Shown here piece by piece: positions 32,854 to 33,578 of a stretch of 33,578 nt of DNA. The stretch is from Flavobacterium sp. (lineage in GTDB: Bacteria > Bacteroidota > Bacteroidia > Flavobacteriales > Flavobacteriaceae). The stretch lies in assembly GCA_018883065.1 (NCBI GenBank), contig VEQT01000029.1, forward strand, positions 1-33,578. Direction: 5' to 3'. The notes under the pieces were generated by a model. The model saw nothing but the letters and a program-made list of their open reading frames with translations, did no database searches and had not been told where the DNA came from. The position numbers were made by a program, and so were the translations under genes. The number at the start of each line of letters is the position of its first letter. The first letter of the stretch is position 1.

Positions 32854-33578
32854 ATGATAAATCCGTCAGCGCCCGGTTGGATAGACAAGTATTTTCTGGA
32901 TGAAAAGCTTGTGCCTGTGACTACGGCAAATGCAGACGATTTTTATATTGCAATACGCCAAACCGGATTTATTTATGGACATATCGTGGCAATTCATACC
33001 CAAGAAAAATTGCCTTTACACAACTGGCTCTCTGATGAAATTTCAAAATTAGCCTTACTACATGCCTTAGTTGGTGTATACCAGTTGAGTTGTCCATTGG
33101 GAAATTCAGCTGAGTTTGTATCCCAGGCGGTTGCCTATTATGACCAAATGCACCCACAGGGATTCAGTTGGCTACCCAAAGTAATCCCTTCTGGTTCATT
33201 GAGTAGTCAATTGGAAAAAATAATTGATGAACGCGTGAAAACCAATGACAATGTGATCAGTAAAAACTTTTCGCACATTGTAACCAACACCCTACTTTTT
33301 GTTGATGTATTAGCATTTCGTTATTACTTAACGGCTGGTGAGCTACCTGAAAAGTATGTAAAAAACATGGAAGAAACGCTAGTAAGTTTGGTGAGTTTGG
33401 CGCTTAAAACCAAAACCAATAAATCCCCACACAACGATTTACTAATTAAATTGTTTGAAACCTCAGTACGTTATACGAAATTTTCTAAAACAACAACCTC
33501 TACACTAAACGGCATTGTGTTTGACTATTTTACCGACTCATTGGCCCAGTATTATTTACTCGATATGGCGGGTTTAGC
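32854..33578 (+). CDS. LETM1-related biofilm-associated protein, 3' end outside window
   Basis: The frame begins at the ATG at 32854 and runs 241 codons to the window edge with no stop, so it is partial. The N-terminus INPSAPGWIDKYFLDEK and FYIAIRQTGFIYGHIVAIH resemble the Flavobacteria family usually labelled LETM1-related biofilm-associated protein (about 395 residues in full), as far as I recognise it. No signal peptide is seen. The function is unknown; the family name rests on distant similarity to mitochondrial LETM1. The gene lies 5 bases after sodC, implying cotranscription. The family call is from memory of the N-terminal sequence and should be treated as moderate. Confidence 0.68.
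   Translation, partial: MINPSAPGWIDKYFLDEKLVPVTTANADDFYIAIRQTGFIYGHIVAIHTQEKLPLHNWLSDEISKLALLHALVGVYQLSCPLGNSAEFVSQAVAYYDQMHPQGFSWLPKVIPSGSLSSQLEKIIDERVKTNDNVISKNFSHIVTNTLLFVDVLAFRYYLTAGELPEKYVKNMEETLVSLVSLALKTKTNKSPHNDLLIKLFETSVRYTKFSKTTTSTLNGIVFDYFTDSLAQYYLLDMAGL

Overview
The window comes from the chromosome of a member of the Bacteroidota, most likely a Flavobacteriia (Flavobacterium-like) bacterium. The DNA is AT-rich. Many intergenic gaps carry the Bacteroidota sigma-factor promoter pattern (TTTG or TTG, about 19 bases, then TAnnTTTG), and ribosome binding sites are weak. The gene set fits as well: a single-chain PurL, a menaquinone and bacillithiol pair, an Omp85-type surface protein, a lone FtsE, and a LETM1-related biofilm-type protein. 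No phage, transposase or CRISPR array is visible.

Layout. 1-1866 is a truncated TPR-repeat exported protein (minus strand). 2040-9554 holds ftsE followed by a polysaccharide or glycan gene group: a multi-membrane-span glycosyltransferase-like protein, a polyprenyl-phosphate-sugar-synthase-like GT2, another GT2, three GT-B-fold glycosyltransferases and a WxcM/FdtA-type sugar ketoisomerase. The genes alternate strand and meet tail to tail with overlapping stop codons. 9556-11885 is an Omp85-family outer-membrane protein with a DUF1801 protein upstream. 11986-12999 is an exported M28 metallopeptidase. 13000-13410 is a repeat-rich gap, followed by tRNA-His. 13547-15741 is a minus-strand operon of a MenI-like thioesterase, isochorismate synthase and the BshB1 deacetylase, i.e. 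menaquinone and bacillithiol synthesis. 15742-16088 is a second repeat-rich gap. 16089-17669 is a beta-helix lipoprotein and 17788-21492 is purL. 21549-24075 (minus) is an LtaS-like membrane sulfatase-fold protein with a membrane-anchored tyrosine or dual-specificity phosphatase.

24216-32254 is a fatty-acid degradation region: FadD-type acyl-CoA ligase, a MarR regulator with a palindromic site in its own promoter, and then fadN-fadA-fadE, the same order as the Bacillus subtilis fadNAE operon. Together these activate a fatty acid and carry out every step of beta-oxidation. The window ends with a lipoprotein Cu/Zn superoxide dismutase and the start of a LETM1-related protein.

The most unusual non-coding signal is a set of four intergenic loci built from in-register 7-base repeats of three different sequences, with forward and inverted arms. 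Two of the loci also share a 54-base core placed in opposite orientation. No obviously new protein system is visible; the repeats, the overlapping-stop architecture and a few odd proteins are the best leads.
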